The position numbers and the translations under genes were made by a program. Below, piece by piece: positions 49,666 through 58,189 of a stretch of DNA of 64,000 bases (its first letter is position 1; the number at the start of each line of letters is the position of its first letter). The notes under the pieces were generated by a model. It did no database searches and was not told the origin of the DNA. It was given only the letters and a program-made list of their open reading frames with translations. Origin of the DNA: DASRDE01 sp035938175 (GTDB lineage: Bacteria; Vulcanimicrobiota; Vulcanimicrobiia; Vulcanimicrobiales; Vulcanimicrobiaceae); assembly GCA_035938175.1 (NCBI GenBank), contig DASZHD010000036.1, positions 103,883 through 167,882 on the forward strand, in the 5' to 3' direction.

Positions 49666-52600
49666 AGTTTCAGTTGGTAGTAAAGGCGTGCTTGAATCGG
49701 CTGCAGGTTCGGATACAAGTCGTACGGGTAATTCGCTCCGAGAACGGAGTCGGGACGCCCGTACGCCGGCGTATTGAACGAACACGGTCCGGTTCCGTAA
49801 TTCAAACCGGTTACTACCGGCGATCCGTAACACGTGTTCAGCAGCGGAATATTGTAGATCTGATTCGTCACGTTCTGGAGTTGCAGGCCCACCGTGTACG
49901 GTTTGCCGGGCGGCGACCATTCGAACGAAACGTCCAGGTTATACCGCGGCGCGGACAAGTAGCCGCCGGCGTTTACGGCCTCTTTGGTGCCGCGCGTTGC
50001 CGCAATATTGGGATTCGTGCACGTGCCGGGATTCTCGGGATCGACGTAGTTGGGCGACGTCGTAAACCAGCTGTTGAGATCGGTCGTCGGCACGATGATC
50101 GCATTCGATCCGCAAAACACCGCGGAATAATATCCGGCCCCATACGGGTAGCCGATGTTGAACGAGAAGACCGGCGCGATGCGGAAGCCTTCTTTGGAGT
50201 GATAGCTCAGCGCAAACGTCGATTGGAACGGCGAGAGATCGGGCGAGCGGAATAATTGGCCGGATGCGAGCGCCGCGGGCGTCAGGAAACCTCCGGGCGG
50301 TTCGTTTCCGAACTGATTGATGTACGTGGCGCCGGCCTGAATCGACCATCCGACCGGCACCATTTTCGTGTAGACGAATTCCACGCCGGTCGCAATTTGA
50401 GAACCGAGGTTCGAGTAGGCGGTGTTGCCGTACACCGGCGCGCCCGTGTTGGGATTGATGCCGATCACTTGCGCCGTCTGCTCGACGATGTCGTATCCCC
50501 GGCGGAAGAACGGAGTGAGCTTCGTCGCGGCGCCGTCTTTGAATTCATGCGCCCACGAAACGTCGATGTTCGTGAACGTCGATCCGTGCAGCTGCGTACC
50601 CAGCGGCTGCGCGCCGAACCGGTAATCGCGCACCAGCCAGTACATCTGGTCGGCGTAGCTCGCACATTTTCCGGTGCCTTGGAGGCCGCACCACATGGCC
50701 GGCAAGCCCGTCGTGTTGTCGTACGACGGAATCTTCGCGAACGCGAGATACGGATCGGAAGAGATGTTCGACGACACGAGGCTCGGCAGCGGAACGGCCA
50801 GCGTGTGCCCGAAGCCGGCACGAACGACGTCGCGGCGTCCCATCGTGTCGGTCAGACCGATATGCGGCTCGAGCTGCCGCTGATGCGCTGCCGCGTTAAC
50901 GCCCGGCGGATTGCCGGGATCGAACGGAATCAAGAAATTGTAGCCGTCGTACCGCGCACCGAGTTCCGCTTTGTAGCGGTCGCCCAGATGCACGTCGTCC
51001 TGTAAGAAGAGGCCGTAGATCTGCTGGCTGGCAGTGGGCTCGTCTTCTTCCAGCGGCATGCGCACGCCGTTTGGAAAGAATTGCGCCAAGTAACCGCAAT
51101 TGGCGGCAATCTGCAGCACCAAGCATTGCGAAGGCGTGAAGAAATCCTGTTCCAATCCCGTCGGCGTGAACGGATTGTAGCCCGGTGCCGTCGTCGGGTT
51201 GAAATTCGAGCCGTTGCTCTGCTGAAAGAGCGGCAGCGGCGCTCCCGGGTGCAGCACGGGGAACAGCACGCCTTGCGGGTTCGTGAACGCGGTAAACGTG
51301 GTCGCGTTAAAGATGGTGCCGAACGGTCGCGCGAATTCGTAGCTTCCGCCGATCTTTATGAGGTTTCTCGGTCCCCACTGTGCGGTGTAATCGGCCGACA
51401 TCCCCGATCGAATGCCGCCGTACGGCTGCGCGAGTACGCCTTGTGTGGGCAGTTCTTGCGACTGCTGTGAGAACGCGCGGAAAAACCGCAATCCGAACAG
51501 CGACGAACCGCCGATGGCATTGTCGTATTCGAATTTGTAGGAGGTGAACGGGCTGTACAACCGGTCCGGCTGCGGTACCAGATCCGAAGCCGCCTGCTGG
51601 CCCGGATACAACGGAATCACCGATTGGCAAAAGATGTTTTGCGCGGGCGAGTTTGCCGGAGTATCGGGCGTCCCCACGGGCGGAATAGCCGGACAAGTAC
51701 CTTGGAGCGGATACAGTCCCGGGCCGCCGCCGGCGTACGTCAATCCCTGGAATCCGCCGTAGTCCAGATCTTGTTTGATCGCCTGCCCTTGGAAGAAGAT
51801 CTGGAAGCGCTGCCGCTTCAATTTACCGAACCGGTAAATCAAATTGTCCACGTAGTCGTTCGAACCGATGAACGACGGACTGAAGAACACCAGATTGGGA
51901 TCGACGAGCGTTCCGAGCGTCGCGGCGTTCGTGCCGCGCGTGCCCAGCGTGTTCGCTCCCGCCAATGCATCGCCGTACGCGTAATTGCGCCGCACGCCGA
52001 GGTACGAAAAATAATTGGAGAGGTTCTGCTTGGGATCGGCCCAGCCGTATTCAAACGCGAATTGATGGTTGTATGCCGGCCCGCCGAGTTCCAGATCCAG
52101 GTGCGCGAAGCTCGGATACGTGCCGTGTTTCGCCGTGAGAATAATGAGGCCGGTGCCGGTGTTGCCGTGCGTCGCGTCGCCGCCGCCGGGAATCAGCTGC
52201 ACGCCGCCGACGCCGTTGAGCAGACTAAAGTTGTCGATGTTTTGAAGGGTATTTTGCAGGTTCGGCGAGGGCGCGGTGTAGTCGATTCCTTCGAACTCGT
52301 AGCCCGCTTCGAATGCAAAACCGCCGCGGATGGCGACGGTTCCCGATTTGTCGATCGTAACGCTCGGAATGCTGCGGAGCAGGTTCGTCTCGTCGGCGTT
52401 GAATTCTTTACCCTGCACCATTTGAATTTGCGTTCCGGTGACCGTATACGTGTCGGTCGTCATGCCGGGCTGAAACGCGCTGCCGACGGAACGCGCGTGA
52501 ACGCTGGCAATGGTGGCAAGGCCCGCGGAGAGCTGCTCGTTCTCCCGAAGTACGGCGCCGGCGAATAACGTAATGCCCGGAATCGATGCCGCGGTGTAGC

Positions 52601-52874
52601 CGTTCTTGGCAAATGAAAGGCTGTACGTGTCCGCCAAAACGCCCAGAAACGTATAGTTGCCGTGCGAGTCGGTGACCGTCGTGTACCGGCCGCTGGGAGA
52701 TTGCGCGGTGACGCGGACGTTCGCTACGGGAGCGTTGGTCTTGGCATCGGTGACGGTGCCGGTGATTTCACCGGACGACGCTTGCGCAAAAGCGCATACC
52801 GCACTGCCCGCTAAGGCAGCAAAAAAGAGCGCGAGACAAAAAATAAACCCACGCAAATCCAAAAGGGACGTCAC
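49662..52874 (-). CDS. TonB-dependent receptor 1 with carboxypeptidase-regulatory domain
   Basis: 1070 residues from a GTG at 52874, five bases after AGGAG. Signal peptide (GFIFCLALFFAALAGSAVCA), then a CarboxypepD_reg-like domain at about 35-120 (GEITGTVTDAKTNAPVANVR, HGNYTFLGVLADTYSLSFAK), a plug-like domain (LLRSIPSVTIDKSGTVAIRG, GVQLIPGGGDATHGNTGTGL) and a large barrel of about 800 residues ending AYYQLKL-like YYQLKL. The layout is that of the Oar/TonB-receptor family, which imports or displays large substrates using TonB energy. No classical TonB box is visible. First gene of the surface operon; promoter region upstream carries two inverted repeats. Confidence 0.88.
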   Translation of the reverse strand: MTSLLDLRGFIFCLALFFAALAGSAVCAFAQASSGEITGTVTDAKTNAPVANVRVTAQSPSGRYTTVTDSHGNYTFLGVLADTYSLSFAKNGYTAASIPGITLFAGAVLRENEQLSAGLATIASVHARSVGSAFQPGMTTDTYTVTGTQIQMVQGKEFNADETNLLRSIPSVTIDKSGTVAIRGGFAFEAGYEFEGIDYTAPSPNLQNTLQNIDNFSLLNGVGGVQLIPGGGDATHGNTGTGLIILTAKHGTYPSFAHLDLELGGPAYNHQFAFEYGWADPKQNLSNYFSYLGVRRNYAYGDALAGANTLGTRGTNAATLGTLVDPNLVFFSPSFIGSNDYVDNLIYRFGKLKRQRFQIFFQGQAIKQDLDYGGFQGLTYAGGGPGLYPLQGTCPAIPPVGTPDTPANSPAQNIFCQSVIPLYPGQQAASDLVPQPDRLYSPFTSYKFEYDNAIGGSSLFGLRFFRAFSQQSQELPTQGVLAQPYGGIRSGMSADYTAQWGPRNLIKIGGSYEFARPFGTIFNATTFTAFTNPQGVLFPVLHPGAPLPLFQQSNGSNFNPTTAPGYNPFTPTGLEQDFFTPSQCLVLQIAANCGYLAQFFPNGVRMPLEEDEPTASQQIYGLFLQDDVHLGDRYKAELGARYDGYNFLIPFDPGNPPGVNAAAHQRQLEPHIGLTDTMGRRDVVRAGFGHTLAVPLPSLVSSNISSDPYLAFAKIPSYDNTTGLPAMWCGLQGTGKCASYADQMYWLVRDYRFGAQPLGTQLHGSTFTNIDVSWAHEFKDGAATKLTPFFRRGYDIVEQTAQVIGINPNTGAPVYGNTAYSNLGSQIATGVEFVYTKMVPVGWSIQAGATYINQFGNEPPGGFLTPAALASGQLFRSPDLSPFQSTFALSYHSKEGFRIAPVFSFNIGYPYGAGYYSAVFCGSNAIIVPTTDLNSWFTTSPNYVDPENPGTCTNPNIAATRGTKEAVNAGGYLSAPRYNLDVSFEWSPPGKPYTVGLQLQNVTNQIYNIPLLNTCYGSPVVTGLNYGTGPCSFNTPAYGRPDSVLGANYPYDLYPNLQPIQARLYYQLKL

Positions 52875-52910
52875 GAAAGCTCCTGGGCACGACAAACTCT
52901 AACCGAACCC

Positions 52911-52939
52911 GAAGTTGCATAAAATGCTGATGCAAGTTC
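52911..52939. promoter_or_regulatory. Inverted repeat upstream of receptor 1, probable operator
   Basis: GAAGTTGCAT (52911-52920) and ATGCAAGTTC (52930-52939) are 10-base arms with one mismatch and a 9-base spacer. On the minus strand a weak promoter can be drawn with TAGAGT at about 52897-52902, so the repeat would cover its -35 region. It lies 37 bases before the receptor start. Confidence 0.45.
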
Positions 52940-53019
52940 GAAGTCTGTGTGCGCAGTGTAATGCGCGAATTATTAGGAACGCTTTAAGGCTTTATTACTG
53001 CATTCATAATTGCGCAATA

Positions 53020-53039
53020 AACCCCTAAAAATAGGGGTT
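53020..53039. repeat. Perfect 8-bp hairpin, possible lysS terminator or operator
   Basis: AACCCCTA, loop AAAA, TAGGGGTT. The perfect stem lies 169 bases after the lysS stop and 146 bases before the receptor start. No run of T follows on either strand, so a rho-independent terminator is doubtful; a dimer-binding site is the alternative. Confidence 0.4.
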
Positions 53040-53207
53040 CGTACTCATCGAGCTTCGCAGCTCGGATGATGACAGCGGCACGATGCCGCTCCGCCGTCAA
53101 GGTCCCCGCTCGTTGCGTCTTCGCGGCACGCAATACTGCAAAATTGCTCCGCCGTTTCAACGGTGCACGTGCAGGGTTCGTGCGCACACTTGAGATCTTG
53201 CATGGCC

Positions 53208-54701
53208 TTATCCGTGCTGACGCTGAAGCGGGAAAAGGATCACGTCGCGGATGCTCTCATTTCCGGTAAGCAGCATGATGAGGCGGTCGATACCGATTCC
53301 GATGCCGGCCGTCGGCGGCATACCGTACTCCAGCGCGCGTACGAAGTCCCAATCCGGCTCCGGAATCTCCTCATCGCCCTTTGCGCGTTCTTGAATTTGC
53401 GCGTCGAAGCGTGACCGCTGGTCGTCGGGGTCGTTCAATTCGGTAAACGCGTTGCTGATTTCCATATTACCGCAGAACAACTCGTAGCGGTCAGTGATAT
53501 CGGCATCGCCGTTGCGCCGTTTGGCCAGAGGTGAAATGACGACGGGATATCCCGTCACGAACGTCGGCTCCACGAGTTGCGGCTCCACGGTCCGCTCGAA
53601 AATCTTGTCCAAGGCATGCCCGTGCGTCGGAGATTCGGGCAGCCCCAATTCTTGCAGAACGGCGGCGGCGCCGGATGGACTGAGAATCTGCTCGCGCGTG
53701 TATCCGCCGAAGGCGCGCATCGCTTCCAGGTACTCGATCGTCCGGAACGGACGCTTGAACGAAACCGGCCGGCCGCCGATCTGTAACTCATCGCCGCCGT
53801 CAGTTACGACGGAAACGAGGTGCGCGATCAGCGCCTCGTTAAAGTCGCGCATGTCGGTCCAGTCCCAATACGCCGCGTAGAGTTCGAGCATCGTGAACTC
53901 GGGGTTGTGCGTCGTGTCGATGCCTTCGTTGCGAAAAATGCGGCCAATCTCGTACACGCGCTCCATGCCGCCGACGATGAGCCGCTTGAGGTTCAGCTCG
54001 GTGGCAATCCGCATCTGCATGATCTGATCCAGCGCGTTGCAGTGCGTGACAAAGGGGCGGGCTGCCGCGCCGCCCGCGACGTGCAGCAACGTCGGCGTCT
54101 CCACTTCGTAAAAGCCATAACCGTCGATGAACCGGCGCGCCTCGGCGATGATGCGGCTGCGCATGATGAACGCGTCGCGCACCTGCGGGTTGACGATCAA
54201 ATCGACGTAGCGCTGGCGATAGCGCTTCTCGACGTCGACGAGTCCGTGCCATTTGTCGGGCAGCGGGTACAGCGACTTGCTGAGGATCGTAAAGGCACGC
54301 GCGTGCAGCGTCAGTTCGCCCATCTTCGATCGAAACATGAAGCCATGGACGCCGGCGATGTCGCCGATGTCGAGATCGATCCAATCCGCGAAGCCGGCGT
54401 CGCCTATCTCGTCTTTGCGGACGTAAATCTGCAGGCGGCCCGTACGGTCGGCGAGATCGGCGAAGATGGTTTTGCCCATGCGCCGTTTGGCCATGACGCG
54501 GCCCGCAACGGACCAATTCTCGGATTCCGCGTGCTGTTCGGGAACCAAGAAGCCGTACTTTTCCGTGAGCTCGGCAATGTTGGCGTCGGTTTGATACCGG
54601 CGCTGTTCGAACGGATCGTTGCCGCGCGAGCGCAGCGCCTCCAGATTCGCGCGCCGCGCCTGAACCAGCGCGGCTTCGGTCTTGCCGAGGTCCTCGTTCA
54701 T
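53208..54701 (-). CDS. lysS: Lysyl-tRNA synthetase, class II
   Basis: 497 residues. OB-fold anticodon domain (WSVAGRVMAKRRMGKTIFAD, GRLQIYVRKDEIGDAGFADW, KYGFLVPEQ), then class II motif 1-3: EVETPTLLHVAGGAAARPFV, ERVYEIGRIFRNEGIDTTHN with EFTMLELYAAYWD, and PPTAGIGIGIDRLIMLLTGN at the C-terminus. Charges tRNA-Lys. greA lies 33 bases upstream on the same strand; the two are probably cotranscribed in the order greA-lysS, a common pairing. Confidence 0.97.
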   Translation of the reverse strand: MNEDLGKTEAALVQARRANLEALRSRGNDPFEQRRYQTDANIAELTEKYGFLVPEQHAESENWSVAGRVMAKRRMGKTIFADLADRTGRLQIYVRKDEIGDAGFADWIDLDIGDIAGVHGFMFRSKMGELTLHARAFTILSKSLYPLPDKWHGLVDVEKRYRQRYVDLIVNPQVRDAFIMRSRIIAEARRFIDGYGFYEVETPTLLHVAGGAAARPFVTHCNALDQIMQMRIATELNLKRLIVGGMERVYEIGRIFRNEGIDTTHNPEFTMLELYAAYWDWTDMRDFNEALIAHLVSVVTDGGDELQIGGRPVSFKRPFRTIEYLEAMRAFGGYTREQILSPSGAAAVLQELGLPESPTHGHALDKIFERTVEPQLVEPTFVTGYPVVISPLAKRRNGDADITDRYELFCGNMEISNAFTELNDPDDQRSRFDAQIQERAKGDEEIPEPDWDFVRALEYGMPPTAGIGIGIDRLIMLLTGNESIRDVILFPLQRQHG

Positions 54702-54734
54702 CCAGCGTTGCTTAGCAGAACGCCGGAAAAATCC

Positions 54735-55244
54735 TTACGAGGCTTTCTTTGCCGCTTTTTTGGGTGCGTTCGACTTGATCGCTTCGATCTTGTACTTCAC
54801 CACACCGCGCGGCGTAGCGACGTCGACCGTTTCGCCCTTCTTGTGCCCGATGAGCGCGCGGCCCAGCGGCGACTCGTTGCTGATACGCTGGTTCACCGGG
54901 TCGGCCTCTGCAGAGCCGACGATCGAGAACTCGTGCGCGACGCTCGTTTTCAAGTCCTTGACCTTGACGATGGACCCGAGGTGGACTTCGTCGGCCGCAT
55001 AGTCGAGTTCGTCGATGATGCGCGCATTACGGATCATCGCCTCGAGTTTCAGAATGCGCCCTTCGATGAAGGCCTGCTCTTGCTTGGCGTCCTCGTACTC
55101 CGCGTTTTCGCTCAAGTCGCCGAATTCTTTGGCTTGACGAATGCGGTCGTTGACTTCCTTGCGGTGGATGGTCTTCAGATCGTCGAGCTCGCGCTCGAGT
55201 TTTTCCAGACCCTCTCTGGTGAGGACGATCTCTTTGTCGTTCAA
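54735..55244 (-). CDS. greA: Transcription elongation factor GreA
   Basis: 169 residues from a TTG at 55244 (the family has about 158). N-terminal coiled coil: LTREGLEKLERELDDLKTIH, RIRQAKEFGDLSENAEYEDA with the acidic DLSENAEYEDAK tip that enters the RNA polymerase secondary channel, and KQEQAFIEGRILKLEAMIRN. C-terminal FKBP-like domain: VHLGSIVKVKDL, SNESPLGRALIGHKKGETVD. The last 10 residues (APKKAAKKAS) are a basic tail not found in E. coli GreA. A strong GC hairpin lies 23-43 bases before the start. Confidence 0.95.
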   Translation of the reverse strand: MNDKEIVLTREGLEKLERELDDLKTIHRKEVNDRIRQAKEFGDLSENAEYEDAKQEQAFIEGRILKLEAMIRNARIIDELDYAADEVHLGSIVKVKDLKTSVAHEFSIVGSAEADPVNQRISNESPLGRALIGHKKGETVDVATPRGVVKYKIEAIKSNAPKKAAKKAS

Positions 55245-55533
55245 GTACAGACCCCCGAAGTGAAGGCGTCCGGCCCCGGGCCGGACGGTCTTAGCCGTAT
55301 GTAGTAACGAAGCGCCCCTAGGACGGGCGCCAGCGCCGTTGGTTCGCACTGCCCGGGGATGGCGCCTGCCGCTTTTCCGACAGCTTACCGAGCGCTCCCG
55401 ACGGGGCCGGCGCCAAGGATACCCGTTTCGCCCGCGGGGGCTCGCTTGGTTCGCAAGCACAACCCCGGCCGGTCTTTTTGGCGCCCGCTGCCATAGCGCC
55501 GCGGATCCAAAACCAGTACGCTGGCTGGTAATA
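55245..55533. other. Intergenic region between divergent greA and APC permease
   Basis: 289 bases holding both promoters. Apart from the greA hairpin there are several GC-rich inverted words (GGCGCC twice, GGCCGGCGCC, CCCGGGG). The permease frame is open across much of it but encodes Arg/Gly/Pro-rich sequence unlike a real protein. I compared it by eye with TPP, SAM, cobalamin, glycine and c-di-AMP riboswitch core words and found none. Confidence 0.5.
55267..55287 (-). promoter_or_regulatory. GC hairpin in the greA leader
   Basis: CGTCCGGC, loop of five, GCCGGACG makes a perfect 8-bp stem 23 bases upstream of the greA start codon. It has no T-run, so a plain terminator is unlikely. E. coli greA has a leader with internal termination that yields the sRNA GraL; a comparable control here is inference. 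Confidence 0.4.
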
Positions 55534-56895
55534 ATGAAAGACCGCGCCGGGCTTCGATCGGATTCACTCGCCTTTCCGGAAGTATTGGCCGCTTCGGTGG
55601 CCTTGATCGGGCCCAGCATGACGCCGGTCCTGATCGCGCCCTACATGTACGCCAGCGCCGGCAACGCGTCGTGGCTGGCGTACGTCTTCGGCGGCGTGAT
55701 GCTCCTGTTCGTAGCGCTCAATTTGAACCAATTCGCAAGGCGCTCCAGCGGCGCCGGTTCGATGTACGAATATGCATCGGCGAACCTCGGGCCCACGATG
55801 GGCGCGTTAGCCGGTTGGGTCTTGATCTGGGCCTACATCTTCGTCGGCGCATCACAGTTCGGGGCGATGACGCTCTTCGTGCAGAATCTGCTCGGCCTGC
55901 ACGGCTGGCACGTGCCGGATCTGTTGATATTCGCGGCCGCGGCACTGGTTTGGTGGTATTTCGCGTACCGCGATATTCAACTCTCGACGATCGTCATGCT
56001 CGCACTCGAAGCGATTTCCGTCTCCATCATCTCGATTCTCGTTTTCTTGGTGCTTTTTCGGCACGGGCCGCACGTCGATCCGGCGCAGGTACATCTTCAA
56101 GGTCTTACGGTAAGTCAGATCGGCCCCGGCATAGCCTTCGCGATCTTCAGTTTCGTCGGATTCGAAAGCGCGACTGCGTTCGGCGAAGAGGCGAAACGGC
56201 CGCTGGTAACCATTCCGCGCGCCGTTCTGGCGAGCGTTGTCCTCGCCAGCATCTTCTTCATCCTGTGCATTTATGCCGAGATCGCGGGGTTGCGCCATTC
56301 GAAGACGCCGCTCGACCAACTCTCGGCGCCGCTGTGGACGCTGGCCGATCTCTACGGAGCCGGCTATTTCAAAATCCCCATCGGTATCGGCGCGATCTTC
56401 AGTTCGTTCTCGGTGGCGCTCGCTTGCGTCACGACCGGCGCGCGGATCATTTTGCCGATGGCGCGTAAGGGACTCTTTCCCGCGGGGGCGACGCGCATTC
56501 AAGAACGCTTCGCGACGCCCTACGTCGCCGTGGCCGTTTTCGTCGCGGCAATGCTGATCGTTGCGCTGTCGATGTACGCGGCGCGCGTTACACCAATCAA
56601 CATTTTCAACTATTGCGGAACCCTGAGCAGTTTCGGATTCATCGTCATCTATGCGTTCATCGCCATCGCGGCTCCGCGGTTCTTGCGGCGCATCGGCGAT
56701 CATCGAGCGCGAGACTATACGATCGCCGCGCTCGCGCTGCTGTTTTTGTTCGTGCCCGCGGCGACATTGTTCTATCCGGTTCCGCCGCCGCCGACGAACG
56801 CATTCGCGTACATTTTCGTCGCGTATCTAGCGGTGGGCTGGGCATACTTTGCCGTGCGGCGGCGCGCGAAGCTGCCGGCGCCCGCGTCACCATAG
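55534..56895 (+). CDS. APC-superfamily amino-acid permease
   Basis: 453 residues from the ATG at 55534, about 12 membrane spans. Family features: FPEVLAASVALIGPSMTPVL at the first helix, GAGSMYEYASANLGPTMGAL, GIAFAIFSFVGFESATAFGE with the helix-6 signature, EEAKRPLVTIPRAVLASVVL, and FSVALACVTTGARIILPMAR. The 'FxGFE' segment and unwound helix 1 are typical of amino-acid or polyamine transporters. Substrate unknown. Divergent from greA and convergent with the lipoprotein at 56953, with a strong bidirectional terminator between. Confidence 0.88.
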   Translation: MKDRAGLRSDSLAFPEVLAASVALIGPSMTPVLIAPYMYASAGNASWLAYVFGGVMLLFVALNLNQFARRSSGAGSMYEYASANLGPTMGALAGWVLIWAYIFVGASQFGAMTLFVQNLLGLHGWHVPDLLIFAAAALVWWYFAYRDIQLSTIVMLALEAISVSIISILVFLVLFRHGPHVDPAQVHLQGLTVSQIGPGIAFAIFSFVGFESATAFGEEAKRPLVTIPRAVLASVVLASIFFILCIYAEIAGLRHSKTPLDQLSAPLWTLADLYGAGYFKIPIGIGAIFSSFSVALACVTTGARIILPMARKGLFPAGATRIQERFATPYVAVAVFVAAMLIVALSMYAARVTPINIFNYCGTLSSFGFIVIYAFIAIAAPRFLRRIGDHRARDYTIAALALLFLFVPAATLFYPVPPPPTNAFAYIFVAYLAVGWAYFAVRRRAKLPAPASP

Positions 56896-56910
56896 TCGCG
56901 ATGAAAAACG

Positions 56911-56940
56911 AACTGGGCGCAGCGTTCGCTGCGCCCAGTT
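56911..56940. terminator. Bidirectional rho-independent terminator
   Basis: AACTGGGCGCAGCG, loop TT, CGCTGCGCCCAGTT: a perfect 14-bp stem between convergent genes. On the plus strand it is followed by TCATTTT, on the minus strand by a CGTTTTTC run, so it should work both ways, ending the permease and the lipoprotein/receptor 2 transcripts. Confidence 0.85.
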
Positions 56941-56952
56941 TCATTTTCCGGC

Positions 56953-58182
56953 TTAGTAGGTGTTGGGGCCGTTTATCGGGGCCGTTATGAGATCCGCTTG
57001 GCCATTTGCGCCGGTGATTGCCGGCGTGGCGGACGTATTGGCCGGCGGACCGGCTTCGAACGCGGCGTAATCGTAACTTACCGCCGTGACGAAGTAGGTG
57101 TCACCGGGCGTCGCACTGCCCGGCGGAGTTATCGATGGCGTCTGGGTTGAAGCATTGTTCTGACATCCGGTTCCGTTGCACGGACCGAGGAACGGCGGCA
57201 ACGTCCAGCTTTGCACGCCGGTTCCCTTGATTGGTCCCACCGTGAAAAACAGGCCGCTGTTGGCGTCGGCGATGTACACCATCGTCTCGGTCGCACCGGT
57301 TGGAATCGTTACCGTGCCGCTCATGCCGCCCTTCCCGTCTTCAACGATGCCGCCGACCGTCAACGATCCTCCGAACGGCGAGGCAGCGCTCTTGAGCGAA
57401 GCGGTTGTCGTGTACGACTGCGAAGCGGTATTCACGGCCGGGATGTTTACCTTGAGCGTATACGTGCCGGCGACCGGCGGCGTTTCGAAAAGGTAGAATC
57501 CCTGCGAGTAGCCCGCGAAGGCGCCGCTCGCGAACGTCCCATCCTTGAAGAACGGATACGCGGGCGGCCCGCCGAGATAATCGAACAGATTCGTTCCAAA
57601 GAACGGCAGCGGCTGTGTCGGATCGAACGACGAGTGTACCGCCTTCGCGATTACCGACGCTCCGGTGTAGTTCGACGACAGAAAACCGTTGCCGGGCGTT
57701 TGGTTCGGATTGCCCGGAACGTATGCGCCGACCGACGTCATGACGTTGTCCGAATTAAACGGCCCGAATCCGTAGCTGAATACGCCGGTAAACGTGCCCA
57801 GTGTCGTGTTCACCGGCGTGACGTTCAAAGGAACCTGCGGCGCGGTAGTTATCGAGGACGTTCCGGCGTCGACGTTCGCTCCGGCGTACGCGCCGACGGC
57901 GCCCGCGGGTACGGTGAAACCGGCAGGACCGGTGAGTGACGGATCGTCCATCAGCACGGCGGTGGCGCCGTTCGATTGGCGAAACGTCGCAACGACGTTG
58001 AGCGCCGGTGCGTTACCGTCCTGACCGATAATCGCGGTGCCCACGGCGAGCTGGAGTTTGAATCCGGTGAGCGGTACCGTCGTCGTCGGCGGCACGCTCG
58101 TTGCGCCGTTCGTCGCGCACGCCGCGAGCAGCGCGCACCCTACGGACAGACCTGCGAGTTGCGATGCGAATCGATTTAACAT
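56953..58182 (-). CDS. TonB-receptor-associated lipoprotein, family member 2
   Basis: 409 residues from the ATG at 58182 after GAGGTG; a GTG at 58188 is possible. Lipobox LLAACAT. Homologue of the 48463 protein along its full length: KLQLAVGTAIIGQDGNAPAL with NVVATFRQSNG, LTGPAGFTVPAG, YLGGPPAYPFF, FAGYSQGFYLFETPPVAGTY, IKGTGVQSWTLPPFLGP, TYFVTAVSYDYAAFEAGPPA, ending GPNTY (AGTY in member 1). All-beta protein of unknown fold. It starts a few bases after the stop of receptor 2, the same order as in the first locus, so receptor and lipoprotein probably form one surface complex. Confidence 0.75.
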   Translation of the reverse strand: MLNRFASQLAGLSVGCALLAACATNGATSVPPTTTVPLTGFKLQLAVGTAIIGQDGNAPALNVVATFRQSNGATAVLMDDPSLTGPAGFTVPAGAVGAYAGANVDAGTSSITTAPQVPLNVTPVNTTLGTFTGVFSYGFGPFNSDNVMTSVGAYVPGNPNQTPGNGFLSSNYTGASVIAKAVHSSFDPTQPLPFFGTNLFDYLGGPPAYPFFKDGTFASGAFAGYSQGFYLFETPPVAGTYTLKVNIPAVNTASQSYTTTASLKSAASPFGGSLTVGGIVEDGKGGMSGTVTIPTGATETMVYIADANSGLFFTVGPIKGTGVQSWTLPPFLGPCNGTGCQNNASTQTPSITPPGSATPGDTYFVTAVSYDYAAFEAGPPANTSATPAITGANGQADLITAPINGPNTY

Positions 58183-58189
58183 ACGCACC

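Larger units (their letters stand above)
52875..53207. other. Intergenic region between lysS and receptor 1
   Basis: 333 bases, AT-richer in its left half (52900-53040) than the coding DNA around it. Contents: the receptor's ribosome-binding site, the inverted repeat at 52911-52939, the hairpin at 53020-53039, and short repeats such as CGGCACGATGCCG near 53075-53087. No protein-like frame or tRNA/riboswitch motif is recognised. It is both the lysS 3' region and the receptor 5' region, since both genes are on the minus strand. Confidence 0.6.

Noticed and set aside
53020..53039. AACCCCTA/TAGGGGTT hairpin as a definite lysS terminator
   Set aside because: No T-run follows on the minus strand and it is 169 bases past the stop; kept only as a hairpin of unknown role.
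55290..55530. Possible tRNA or riboswitch before the APC permease (GGTTCGCA words)
   Set aside because: No cloverleaf can be drawn around the TTCGCA loops and no known aptamer core words are present.
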